Assembly: GCA_009193035.1 (NCBI GenBank)
Contig: SWDT01000185.1
Coordinates: 1-64,000 of the forward strand
DNA from: Halicephalobus mephisto
Lineage: Eukaryota; Nematoda; Chromadorea; Rhabditida; Panagrolaimidae
Length of the DNA stretch: 64,000 bases
Reading direction: 5' to 3'
Made by a program: the position numbers and the translations under genes. Positions 12,130-22,481 of this stretch are shown here, in pieces (positions within the stretch are counted from its first letter, which is position 1; each line of letters begins with the position of its first letter). The notes below the pieces were generated by a model. That model worked only from the letters and a program-made list of their open reading frames with translations. It was not told the origin of the DNA and searched no databases.

Positions 12130-12500
12130 GAATTTTTCATAGATTTTAAAATTAATATTTTTTGTTTTTTATTAAAATTTGAAAATGATTTTTCATAGAT
12201 TTTAAAATTAATATTTTTTTTTGTTTTTTATTAAAATTTAAAAATAATTTTTCATAGATTTTAAAATTAATATTTTTTTTTGTTTTTATTAAAATTTAAA
12301 AATGATTTTTCATAAATTTTAAAATTAATATTTTTCTTGTTTTTTATTAAAATTTAAAAATGATTTTTTTCATAAATTTTAAAATTAATATTTTTTTTGT
12401 TTTTTATTAAAATTTGAAAATGGTTTTTTTCATAGATTTTAAAATTAATATTTTTTTTTGTTTTTTATTAAAATTTAAAAATGATTTTTCATAGATCAGT
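12130..12500. repeat. 59-60 bp A/T tandem repeat
   Basis: Six copies of a unit containing CATAGATTTTAAAATTAATA, a T-run and ATTAAAATTTAAAAATGA. Copies differ mainly in the length of the T-run, as expected for slippage. Confidence 0.8.
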
Positions 12501-12750
12501 TTTGGTCCTTCCATCTGAGGTCGAAACCAATTTGGAAAATGAGTCATCCGAGGATTGCGGTCCCGCAGTGTCCTGCTTTAGTCCTCTTCGCTAAGTCAAT
12601 TCGGTCCACGCCGATCTCTTCATGATGATGCAAGAGATTCATACATGCGCGAAAATCCCCGATGACGAAATCGGTTAATAATAATGAGGAATAAAATTCG
12701 TTTTTTAGGTAAAAAATAACTATGAATAAAATTATCACAATTTTCATAGA
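12500..12750. other. Higher-complexity island
   Basis: A ~200-bp block with normal base composition between two A/T repeats. The minus strand is open for 67 codons (12544-12747) but without a recognisable motif. It could be a conserved non-coding element or an isolated exon. Confidence 0.2.
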
Positions 12751-12814
12751 AATTTATAAAATATATAAAATTCGAAATTTTCAAAATATTTTAAAATTTT
12801 TAAAAAATTTACAC

Positions 12815-13400
12815 TTTTTAGTCTTGATTGGAAATTTTTGCGAAGAGAAATTTTAAATATTTTGTGGTACACATTTGTGAATTTATGTTTGTAGGATTTG
12901 GAACTTTTTGGAATCAAATAAAAACAAATTTTTTTACTTTTGATCCTGACTGGAAAACCTCGGAAATTCCAGTCGAGGAATTTTTAAAATTTTTTCGGTA
13001 CACATTTCTGTTTTTTATTTTATTGTAACTAAAATCCTTCAAAACTACGAATACCAACTTTCACATTTCGGTCCCAATTGGAAAATTTTAAAAATTCTAT
13101 CAAGGTACTTTTTTCGAGTTTACGGAGGTACATATTTTCATTTTTATAGGATTATGATTTTTGGATTATTTTAGGATTATGTGAATTTCTAATTTTTCGG
13201 TCCTACGTGGAAAATTTAAAAAATTCTATCAAGATACTTTTTTCGAATTTACGAAGTACATATTTTTATTTTCATTTTTATTTTTATTTTTATTTTTATA
13301 AAATTATGATTTTTGGATTATCCTGAACATGTGAATTTTCAATTTTGAATTTTTCGGTCCTACGTGGAAAATTCCGGAAATTTGCGTCAGGATAATTTTT
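12815..13400. repeat. Second copy of the 9.8-10.4 kb segment
   Basis: Nearly collinear with 9827-10390: the same series of units with the same internal order, including a shared stretch around GTACACATTTGTGAATTTAT. A short TATTTT slippage expansion near 13265-13295 distinguishes this copy. Confidence 0.75.
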
Positions 13401-13599
13401 GCACACATTTCCGTTTTTTGTAAAATGAAATTTTTAATCAAAAAATTGTCTTTGAATTGTTTTATCAAGCGGAAGAAAAAAAATCTTTATCTTGATATCT
13501 GATTTTAATCCACATCTGTCGATGGAACCATTTGATGAAAAAAGAAACATCATATTCCAGAAAATTCTCAAAGTTTCTATCTGGAACAGATGACAAAAT

Positions 13600-14040
13600 A
13601 CTATTATGACCAAAGTTGTCGATTTTTCGAACTCAAACTTTTTAATTTTTCAAATTCAAATTTTTCGACTTTTTGAATTTAAACTTTTTAATTTTTCAAA
13701 TTTTAATTTTTCGACTTTTCGAACTCAAACTTTTTTGATTTTCAAATTCAAACTTTTTAATTTTTCAAATTCTAATTTTTTTGATTTTCAAATTCAAACT
13801 TTTTAATTTTTTAAATTCAAATTTTTTCGATTTTTCAAATTCTAATTTTTCAACTTTTTGAATTCAAACTTTTTAATTTTTTTATATTCAAATTTTTTCG
13901 ATTTTTCAAATTCTAATTTTTCAACTTTTCGAACTCAAACTTTTTTGTTTTTCAAATTTAAACTATTTTAATTTTTCAAATTCTTATTTTTTTGATTTTT
14001 CGAACTTAAACTTTTTCGATTTTTTGGACTTGAATTAATT
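13600..14040. repeat. ~40-bp pyrimidine-rich tandem repeat
   Basis: Repeated units of the form TTTTCGAACTCAAACTTTTT and AATTTTTCAAATTC. Strong strand asymmetry: the plus strand is almost free of G for about 400 bp. No coding signal. Confidence 0.7.
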
Positions 14041-14080
14041 CAAAGTTCGATTCGAAAGTTTGGAAATCGACAGCTTTGAT

Positions 14081-14340
14081 TATAACCTTTTTTTTCTTCT
14101 GTTGACCGCAGTCAATTGTTCTTCGTTCTTTCGTAATTGGGGCAGATCGGAGTTCTTGCGAAATCCTCCGAGAAGCTGTCAAAGACGACCTGCCGGCATA
14201 CGCGGAAATAACGGCAGAGATTAGGTCGAAATGGCATTGCCAGCCAAGTCTTACCTCGGTTACCCGCTCTGATAGATCTTTTTCTATTTACAAAATACCG
14301 CCCCCAGTGGGCGGAGCTTTTTTTTTTTCTGTATAAAAGG
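14081..14340 (+). promoter_or_regulatory. Sulfotransferase promoter with GC hairpin and TATA box
   Basis: TATAAAA lies at 14332-14338, 44 bp before the chosen ATG, so initiation would fall near 14360-14370 with a very short leader. Just upstream, CCGCCC (14298-14303) and GGGCGG (14309-14314) form a perfect 6-bp inverted GC box. The 200 bp above (14090-14290) are the least AT-rich non-coding DNA in this part of the window. No AG acceptor is seen between the TATA box and the ATG, so the mRNA may not be trans-spliced. The promoter role is inferred from position and motifs. Confidence 0.6.
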
Positions 14341-14381
14341 TGGTCATTTTTGCGAAATTGTTCATCGTTATCGGGTCGAGT

Positions 14382-16332
14382 ATGAGCTTCATGAATTTTA
14401 ATAATTTTGAATTTTTTAAAGATTTAAACATGGTACCGTCACCACGATCACGAATGACTTTGTTGTCGTTATCGGAGAACGAGGTCCCCGAACTAACCCC
14501 CCCATGTACCCCCGTCCAGTCATCTTCTACAGCTCCTGTTTTCCCAGTTTTCGAAAGACAAACTTCAATAAAGGTCCCAGAAGCCCAAGTGTTCCAACCA
14601 GAAGGCCATCCGAAGCAGTCCAAAATAGACGGCGAAATCTGGCCTCCGATCTTCAGAACCGAATTCGTGAGGTCGGCGAAGGCCCTGGTCCCTAGGGATG
14701 ACGACGTCTTCGTCTGCACCTACCCCAAGTGCGGAACCACCTGGATCCAGCATATCTGCTCTCAGCTCCTCCACAACAATTACGGTCCTGAAGCCGGAAA
14801 AGGTATTTGATAATTTTTAAATTTAAAAAAATTAATAATATTCTTAAGTTTCAGAATTAAGCATGACTTCTCCTATGATCGAAAGAATGGGAGCCAAGTT
14901 TGCGGACGAACTTCCGTCTCCCAGACTTCTGAAAACTCATTTTAATTACGATAATTGTCCGAAGAGTTCCAAAGCGAAATATATTTATTGCGTCAGAAAT
15001 CCTAAGGACTGTCTGACTTCTTATTACTTCCACAACAGAAACTTCAAAATCTACGACTGGGCCGACGGAGAATTCAACGTCTTCTTCGAGCTCTTCATGG
15101 AGAGCCAACTCGGCTTCGGAGACTACTTCGAACACATGAAGTCCTGGCTTCCCCATATTCACGACCCTAATGTCCTCTTCTTGAAGTACGAAGACATGTT
15201 GGAAGATCTGGAAACAGCCGTCAAAAAAATCGGAAACTTCCTCGGAGGCAGAGCTGCCGAGATCGCCAACGATCCGGAATCCTTGAAAAAAATCGTTTCT
15301 GAAAGCAAAGTTGACGCTATGAAGAAAAATCAAGCTCGCTGGTTCCCCGGATCAGTACTGTAAGTTTTTTAATTTTATTCAAAATTAAAAATTTATTTAA
15401 AATTAAAAAATTTCTGCGAACTACTACCGATGGGATATTTTAGAAACTTCCAAAACTATGGATTTTGAGTGATTTAAAAAGTTTAATGAATTTTGGAAAT
15501 TTCTAGAAAATTTTAAAAATAGAATTTTCTGGAAAAATTCAGAAGTTCTACAGATTTTTATGAACTTTTGAAGTTTGTAGAAATTTGTTTTTGGAAATTT
15601 TTGAATATCCTTAGGTTCTGGGGCATTCTAGAAGATTCTAGACAAATCCTAGAAGTATTACGAAATCCTAGCACTTGGGTTCTGGGATATTCTAGAAGAT
15701 TCTAGACAAATCCTAGAAGTATTACGAAATCCTAGCACGTGCGACCTGGGGTATTCTAGAAACTTCTAGACAATTCTTAAAAGTATTACGAAATCCTAGC
15801 ACGTGCGACCTGGCAACTTGCCAAGTGGGTCTTTCGCGCGGGAGGCCATTTTCGGAGAATTTCGGGATTTTTCGATGACAAGATTAGATTTTTTCTCTCA
15901 TCCCTCGGGGAACGAAAACAAGGAAAACATGAATCCATTAATTTTTTTGTTTTTAGGCGTGAACAGACGTTTATCCGAAAAGGAGTAAAACGGGATTGGA
16001 AAAACTACTTTTCTCGAGAACAATCAGATGCGATGGATATCCACTTCAAGACGATGTTGAAAAACACAATTGCCCTTCATTGGTGGAGACAAGAAATGGC
16101 TTGGGACGATCTTCCTGAAGACAATCTTCCAGAAATTGAAGTCACAACGACAGAATCAGATGAAGGATTCCACTCAGATGAATCTGACGATCTTCCACCC
16201 AGTGTCTCCAGAAGGGGTTCCGACGCTCACACCCTTGTGCCCCCCTTCCCTTCGAGCAGGAGGGGGTCCCACGAGTCCATCACCACTATCGTATCCCTCA
16301 ATAGCTCCGGCTGGGGATCCACATGGCAATGA
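14382..16332 (+). CDS. ssu-1: Cytosolic sulfotransferase (SULT family), SSU-1-like
   Basis: Transfers sulfate from PAPS to hydroxyl groups of small molecules such as steroids or phenols. Exons: 14382-14802, 14855-15359, 15957-16332; phases match and give 433 residues. The 5'-phosphosulfate loop YPKCGTTW is at residues 114-121, the catalytic histidine is in KTHF (H169), and the 3'-phosphate-binding RNP and RKG..DWK motifs follow (RKGVKRDWK, 316-324). The usual glycine of RKGxxGDWK is Arg here. A ~100-residue Ser/Pro-rich N-terminal extension and a ~70-residue acidic Ser-rich tail make it longer than vertebrate SULTs (~295), closer to my recollection of about 410 residues for C. elegans SSU-1. 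The first in-frame ATG after the TATA box was chosen; ATGs a few codons later are possible. Orthology to ssu-1 is inferred. Confidence 0.92.
15600..15800. repeat. Intronic triple repeat of ~75 bp
   Basis: Inside sulfotransferase intron 2, three near-identical copies of a unit containing TTCTAGA(A/C)(G/A)A(T/C)TCTAGACAA, GAAGTATTACGAAATCCTAG and CACGTGCGACCTGGGG. The two TTCTAGA words can pair. The last copy runs into unrelated intron sequence at about 15815. Confidence 0.75.
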
Positions 16333-16544
16333 TTTCATTCCATCTAAGTTACAGTAAGCTGTATTCAGTAGTTGGTGCATATTGCATCCCATGGTATCCT
16401 GGAGCCTTTCATACTTGTATCTGCTTTCAATAATATCTCGTCTATTTATGCAATATCGTCCATATCGAAAATTCACATATCGTTGTCTGTATCTACAGTA
16501 TCCCAAAATTGTTATTGTTGTGCTATTGAGATGAGTCGGAATTT

Positions 16545-16550
16545 AATAAA
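16545..16550 (+). terminator. Poly(A) signal for the sulfotransferase
   Basis: AATAAA lies 213 bp after the stop codon. It is the first canonical signal downstream. Confidence 0.5.
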
Positions 16551-16619
16551 CAACATAGTGATCTCTGTAGAACGCAGTAGAAAATGGAACGCAATTCAGC
16601 GAAATCTCCCATAGTTCAT

Positions 16620-18790
16620 TTCCTGTGGCAATGACACAGAATCCTTTGCTGTCGTCATCATAAAGCCTGTTTCAGAAGTCAAACGTGATTCACGCGAATG
16701 TTTGTCTGGAACCCATGCCAGAGTTTACCCGACGACAAACTAGAACTTTCTCATCGGAAGATAAATTTGATTAGAGCAAAGTCTGATGACGTCTGCAAAG
16801 GATAATCACCTGATCCTATTTCGACACAATAAAATCATTGTAGTCTCTTGATTTATCCCTTGCATTGAATTATTTTTGTTTATCTTTGAATCAGCTTCCA
16901 AATTTACCGAATTAGTACTCGATTGGAAGATCTTTGGAATAGTGATGTGAATTAAAAATTGTGAATTCTCCAATTTCGAAATTTATGAGATTCTAAAAAA
17001 ATGTAATCTATAAATAGAATGAAGTTTGTTTTTCTGTAGACTGACTTAAATATAGTAAATGGACATGTCACCGTTGTTTCTAAGAGCAATAACGTCATAT
17101 GGACCTCATAAATACTTGACACAAAGAAATCATGAAAGGTTTGAACTTTTAAAATTTGTAATTTGTGTCCGATCTATATATAGAATCAACTTTATTTGTC
17201 AATTTATAGACATATTCTTAAACTTAGTAAATAAGTACTCCATTGGGAGATTTGAAAGTGTTTATGTCATATTTACTTTATAAACGCTATAGACGAAGCA
17301 AAGATGGGAATTATAGAATTTTAAAGAGTATTTTTGACTATTTTTATATTGAATCAACTTTGCAAACTTGATCCCAGACTTGATAAATAAATGTTCTATC
17401 AGTAGATCTCAAACGATTGATGTTAAATGCGCTTCTTAGATACTTTAGATGAAACAGGATTATGAAATAAAGAATTTTAAGAATAACAGGTGTATTTGTT
17501 CTATATTTAGAAGTGATTTTGTGAGGTTGATCTTAGACTTGATAAATAGATATTCTATCAGTAGATCCCAAAAGATTGATGTTAAATACGCTTCTTAGAT
17601 ACTTTAGATGAAACAGGATTATGAAATAAAGAATCCTATCAAATGTAATTCTTGAATACAAGTTCTGGAAATCAGTCGTAAATTTTCCAGGATGTGACAT
17701 TTAATTCGAACGTATTTTTTCAGCGAAAATATTTGTAATCGATGTGAATTTCACGATTAAATTAATTTCAGACATCTGCGAAATATCCTTTGCTTGTAAA
17801 AAACCGAGTTGTTTTGGCTCTAATGAAGCAGATACGGATTCAGCCTACATCACATAAGCTTAACAATGGAATGAGTGTTTCATCATAAAATAAAACTTGT
17901 TTGGGTAGCTGTTTCCCTTTTCAATGTCATCAATCCTGTTCTCGCCCAACTTATTGAACTTGCAGTCTTCCATTGTCACTTGACACAGATACCCCAAGGA
18001 AAATTTTTGATTTATAACCTTGGATTTCAATGTCATCGTGTTTTAATATGAGTAGAGTTATTTTTAACTTCTTTGATTGCTGCCACGTCGAAATAGAAGC
18101 CAAAAAAACCGATAAAACAAGAGTACATTTGTACTCAAATGATTGTATTGATAAAATTGGCGTGGCTGTTTGCTTAACAAGGTCTTGTGTCATGATAAGC
18201 AGCATGCTGTCGAGGAAAATGAGATTAATAGGGACCTTTTTCCACAATAAGTGCATTTCAAAGTAAACAAGTTCTTAATATGGATAGAAAAAAGAAAAAC
18301 AATCTAAATTACACTGTGTGTTGAACTTGATTTTTCCTTATGATTGTTTTCGGGGGGTCAATTTCGATTTGGGTTTAGGAAAAACGAATTCTTTATGACC
18401 TTCTGGAACATCGTGTTAGGAGTTCATTTTGCGTTGCGAGACATGTTTTATGATGGACTATGACGTGGCTCATGTTTTCCTTTAATATCCAGTTGACGAA
18501 ATATCTTCTATGACAAATTTAATGCACAATAAACATATTTATAACAGTAATAAAAACATGAAAAACAACCTAAATTACATTAAGTACTGGATTACATTTT
18601 CCTGTAGAATTGTATTCAGTGTCGATTTTAACTTGAATTAAAGAGCAAGTAAACTCTTCATGATCATCAGGGACTTTGTAACAAGAATTGTTTTCATGTC
18701 ATATGACAGACAAGATCGATGAAAAATTTGAATAAAACACAAGACTAAATTCATTTTTAAAAATTTCATAAGAACAACGACGGTGGCAGG
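16620..18790. other. Intergenic DNA between sulfotransferase and DHHC genes
   Basis: Mostly unique, moderately AT-rich sequence. A ~100-bp block with CTATCAGTAGATC and TTAGATACTTTAGATGAAAC words is duplicated at 17395-17480 and 17550-17632. Overlapping frames of 101 codons (minus, 17951-18256) and 78 codons (plus, 18030-18266) occupy the same DNA; neither has a recognisable motif. Regulatory DNA of the downstream gene is the simplest reading. Confidence 0.35.
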
Positions 18791-19968
18791 ATGTCATGGT
18801 ATTCGAAAATCTACATCTACGTAAGAGAATTCAGATCTCGGAATTCCATCTGTGGCTTCATTCTCCATCTCTGCCTGAACATGATGTTATTGTTGCAGAT
18901 TATAGTTCTCGTCTGCGGGTAATTTTCCCTCATTTGAGTCAATACTTAAGATACTCTTTAGATACTATGTATATACATTCATCTTTCTGCCAGAATTCAT
19001 CCAGAATCCAATTCAAGCCACAGTATACTGTGTTTTGTTCCACTCTTTTTTATTCATGTTCCTGTGGTCTTTGGCGATGACTATTTTTACTCCTGTTTTG
19101 AAGGTTCCGAAGATTTATTATGCAGACGAAGAAACAGATAAGAGACTTAAGGATTGCACCCCCAAGACAGGAGATATTTACTATCCAGATCATTCTACGC
19201 CAGAAGAAGTAGCCAAACAGATCAAGATTCTCGAAAGTTTCGCAAATGCTCGTTCTTTGGTTTTTGTTGAAGTAGATGAACATGGAAGATTACGATATTG
19301 CTATCAATGTTGTCTCCTGAAACCGGACAGAGCTCATCACTGTTCTTCCTGTGGATTCTGTGTGGTCAAATTCGATCATCATTGTCCTTGGATCAACCAA
19401 TGCGTCTCCTTTGCGAATTACAAATATTTCCTACTGTATTTGATCTACGGAGAAGTCCTCATTTGCTTCGGGTTCTTAACTCAACTTGAGGCAATTTATT
19501 CATTTACAAGAGAAAAGAACAAAGATTTCCTAATCTGCATTAATTTTTCTTTTGTTGTTCTTAGTTTGTTACTATACTTTGTACTTGCGTATTATCACCT
19601 AGGAGAACTTTTAATATACCATTTAAAGCTCCTGTTAAAAAATGAAACGACATGCGACCAGGTTAAATATCCCATAATCAGGTTAGTCCAAAAATAACCG
19701 ATGACTAACGCGGATTATCCTTTAAAAATAATTTTTATTTTTCAGAGGAGATTCCAGGGCCAATTATAATTTCGGAAGGTACTTCAACTGCAGAGAAGTT
19801 TTCGGATGGGGACTTTGGGGGTTTCCTGTCCCTACTCCGGTCACAGACGGAATGCATTATCGTGTTAAATATTCAGAAAACTACAATGGAGACAGATACG
19901 AAGTAATAAAAAAACCGTTATCAACAAAGATGACAAAAGTCCCAATTAAAAAAATAATTTCAACGTAA
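18791..19968 (+). CDS. DHHC palmitoyltransferase (ZDHHC2/15/20-like)
   Basis: Attaches palmitate to cytoplasmic cysteines of membrane-associated proteins in Golgi or endosomal membranes. Exons: 18791-18918, 18962-19681 and 19746-19968 (introns of 43 and 64 bp) give 356 residues. The zinc-binding cysteine-rich domain spans about 152-202 with the catalytic DHHC at 181-184 preceded by CxxCxxxxPxRxHHC-type ligands. Four membrane segments are visible: two before the domain (roughly 22-52 and 62-86) and two after (about 197-217 and 232-258). The TTxE motif reads TTCD, and the C-terminal NF..NFNCREVFG segment matches the PaCCT region. The tiny first intron was recognised because it restores the TM1 to YYVYTF continuity seen in family members. 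Which of the nematode dhhc paralogues it is cannot be settled here. Confidence 0.92.
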
Positions 19969-19977
19969 TTGATAAAG

Positions 19978-19983
19978 AATAAA
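19978..19983 (+). terminator. Poly(A) signal for the DHHC gene
   Basis: AATAAA begins 10 bp after the stop codon, leaving a 3' UTR of perhaps 20-30 nt. The SINE target duplication starts about 20 bp further on. Confidence 0.6.
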
Positions 19984-20020
19984 AAAATATTGTTTTTGAT
20001 GAATATCCTTGTACTCTAGT

Positions 20021-20335
20021 TTTCAGATAGTATAATGGTAGTACACGTGAATTCAAATTCACGAGACCTGGGTTTGATTTCCGATCGAAGACCGGCAGCT
20101 AGAAGTCTGACTCACAAGCTGCTTGTAGGCTAAAGAAGCGAAGTCCTCTGGATATCTCTCATTAGAGGCTCGGCTGACCAAAAACAAGCTAGATGATAAG
20201 AAGAATCCCAAGGTCCTAGGAACGGAAGGTTTGCACCGACGGATGAGTTGGATCAAAGGTACAAGGGTTTAACTTCAGTATTATTTGTGAACTTTGAATG
20301 TGCGATATGGGAATAAATAGTTTCAAAATAGTTTC
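20021..20335 (+). mobile_element. tRNA-derived SINE, copy 1
   Basis: The 5' ~70 bp resemble a tRNA: an A-box-like TAGTATAATGG, an anticodon-arm palindrome CGTGAATTCAAATTCACG and a B-box-like GGTTTGATTTCC (consensus GGTTCGANTCC). A ~210-bp non-tRNA body follows and the 3' end is a short AAATAG-type tail. It is flanked by imperfect 16-bp direct repeats, ATCCTTGTACTCTAGT (20005-20020) and ATCCTTGTACTGTAGT (20336-20351), the signature of target-primed insertion. The second copy (23327-23637) is highly similar by eye and inverted. A 65-codon frame on the complementary strand of the body is present in both copies but is most likely incidental. Confidence 0.85.
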
Positions 20336-20359
20336 ATCCTTGTACTGTAGTAACTAATC

Positions 20360-21300
20360 GTGTTTAATTGCTTTGAAGACTTAATTATTCAAGTTTGAAT
20401 TTGAGAAAATAAACATGCAGCAAAATTCCTTCCGTGTTGATATAATCGAAAATAGAAAAACAAAAAAAAGCAAAACAAATATTTTCACTTTTAATATAAT
20501 GAATCTGTTTATGTTTTGGACCATGTTTGCTCATTTTTTTCCTCATTCTCGAAATTTGAAATAAAAGGACTAATTCAATTTTTATTAAATCACATAAATG
20601 AAATAAAAAATTATTTAAAAATTTGAAAAAATTTCATTTTTAATTTTACACACATTGTATGTAGTCGATCATGTTCGAAAATTTTCAAGTCTTGATTTTC
20701 CAAATTTGAAATTTAAAAAATTGCGATATTTTTTGTTAAAATACTTGGTTGAAAATATAAAAACACATTGAAAAGACAAATTAGAACAAGAAACTTTAAT
20801 TTTTGTTTTGTTTGTTATGCATTCACAGATCCTGCTTAATGTTTTGAAATCCAATCATCAAAATTTTAATTTAATAAAATAAACTACTACTATTACTAAA
20901 TGACAGTCCCGGTTTTTTTATAGTTGAATATTTTGTTTTTTCTCGTTGTGAAACCTACTATTAGCGACTTTGTTGTGATGATGTTAATCGTTAACTTTTC
21001 CTTCTACCGTAGTAGCATCAATCGAGAAAAAAGTGTCTGAGGCATTGACATTAGTTGATACTATTAACTTTCAATTCAATTTTAGCTAGATGTATTTTGT
21101 GTTTTGAGCTAATGGAGTTAGTCATCACAAAGTATTCATTTTATTTAATTTGTCGATCTCGCTGATTTCTTCTCCTTGTTATTTATTAACTTAACAAGCC
21201 GAAAGGTCTTTGACGGGCTTCAGAGATTAATATAATTCGAATATTTTCATCAATTACAACTAGTTTTTATCAAAAAAATTTTAAATGAAAAAGTATGTTT
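20360..21300. other. Intergenic DNA, no gene seen
   Basis: AT-rich, mostly unique DNA. No frame with protein-like composition or matched splice sites was found. Confidence 0.3.
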
Positions 21301-21308
21301 TGGAACTA

Positions 21309-21495
21309 CAGTGGAATCTCGATATAACGCACCCAGGCTATAAGGCACGGTTTCAGTACATTAGTTTGGCCCACATACAAATTTGTGAGAATTTAAGGAA
21401 TTTTAGTCATATTCGACCCTCGATATAAGACACCCCAGGCTATAAGGCATGATTTGTCCGGTCCCTTGAGGGTGCCTTATATCGAGATTCCACTG
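21309..21495. mobile_element. 187-bp pogo/Tigger-like MITE
   Basis: Ends CAGTGGAATCTCGATATAA and its reverse complement TTATATCGAGATTCCACTG lie directly inside TA dinucleotides (21307-21308 and 21496-21497). The interior repeats the CTCGATATAAG(G)CAC motif, so the element is partly a tandem of its own end. CAGT...CTCGATATAA ends with a TA target are typical of non-autonomous elements mobilised by pogo/Tigger-type Tc1/mariner transposases. No coding capacity. Confidence 0.85.
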
Positions 21496-21499
21496 TATT

Positions 21500-22480
21500 A
21501 TGTTTTTATATCGCAAGACACCAAACAAGAGTTTATAACGTAAAATAATAGTACAACACAAAGGATCCTCAACTCACACCCCACGTTCCCCTTTATAATC
21601 CTTAGTTCAAGGTCACCAGACACGTGTCAGGTGGTCCAAACATGTCTGGTTGGGACGTTTCTACAATAGAAACATTTTAAATCATTTTCAGAATTCATAT
21701 CAAAGCACATTACACGTAAAAGTTATTATTTTGGGATTGTGTTATCTTCTAGCATTCTTCATCTAGAATACTTCAAGACTAGAATTAGCGTCAATGTATT
21801 GAAAATTGACAATGAAATACATATTTGTTATATCTAAGAATGGTTCCAAAACACAACTCTACGCATCGATTGAATACATTGCAATTTGCAGAATCTTATA
21901 GCTTCCGTGATTCCTTTGTCTGAACTGTACATAGAGTTTATATGATATCTTTGTTCTTAGAGACATCGGTGAAGTACTAATTTGCTTGAGTTAGCAATAT
22001 CTGTAAAAAGACAAAAAGATCGACTCTGAATATAGATTGCAATCTTCCGAGTCCTGTGATCTTGAATTTTACTGGATTTGGGTCATTTATAATCGAAAGC
22101 TGATAATTATCTCCAGAACCATCTTTACAGTATTCATGTGTTAAATTTAAAGCAAGTTTGCAGAGGAAACTGAATTCAGGGTGGATGTAAATTGTAATTT
22201 GAAAAATCCCATAACTACACATTTTGTTTTAGTTGAAGTAGGTGTAAAGTGCATATGATATCATTTCTCTCACAATTATCCATACAGTACTCGGTTGTTA
22301 ACTCAATGAATTGCTTTACATAGACAAGAACGTTCAATATAAGGTGAATTTCTGAATAGCCTTTGATTCGTTACATAACACTCATAACTTCCTTATGAGG
22401 GTAGTTCTGAATTTGCTTAGAGTGCACTTAATGTTTGTCGAATAATGCCGCATAAGCAGTAAAAGTAAAAGTTTCCAAGC
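21500..22480. other. Upstream region of the receptor gene
   Basis: Unique moderately AT-rich DNA. A minus-strand frame of 81 codons (21977-22222) has no motif I recognise. It may hold the receptor promoter; no clear TATA box or trans-splice acceptor was assigned, although an AAG two bases before the receptor ATG could serve as an acceptor. Confidence 0.3.
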
Positions 22481-22481
22481 A

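Noticed and set aside
14857..15333. 158-codon minus-strand frame
   Set aside because: Antisense shadow of sulfotransferase exon 2, which has the catalytic His and splice sites on the plus strand.
20021..20095. Functional tRNA gene
   Set aside because: The A- and B-box-like words are present but the T-arm and acceptor pairs are imperfect, the anticodon loop does not fit seven bases with a normal stem, and the segment continues into a SINE body with target duplications.
20059..20256. 65-codon frame present in both SINE copies (also 23400-23597 on the other strand)
   Set aside because: Complementary strand of the SINE body; two recent copies would share any open frame, so conservation is no evidence for coding.
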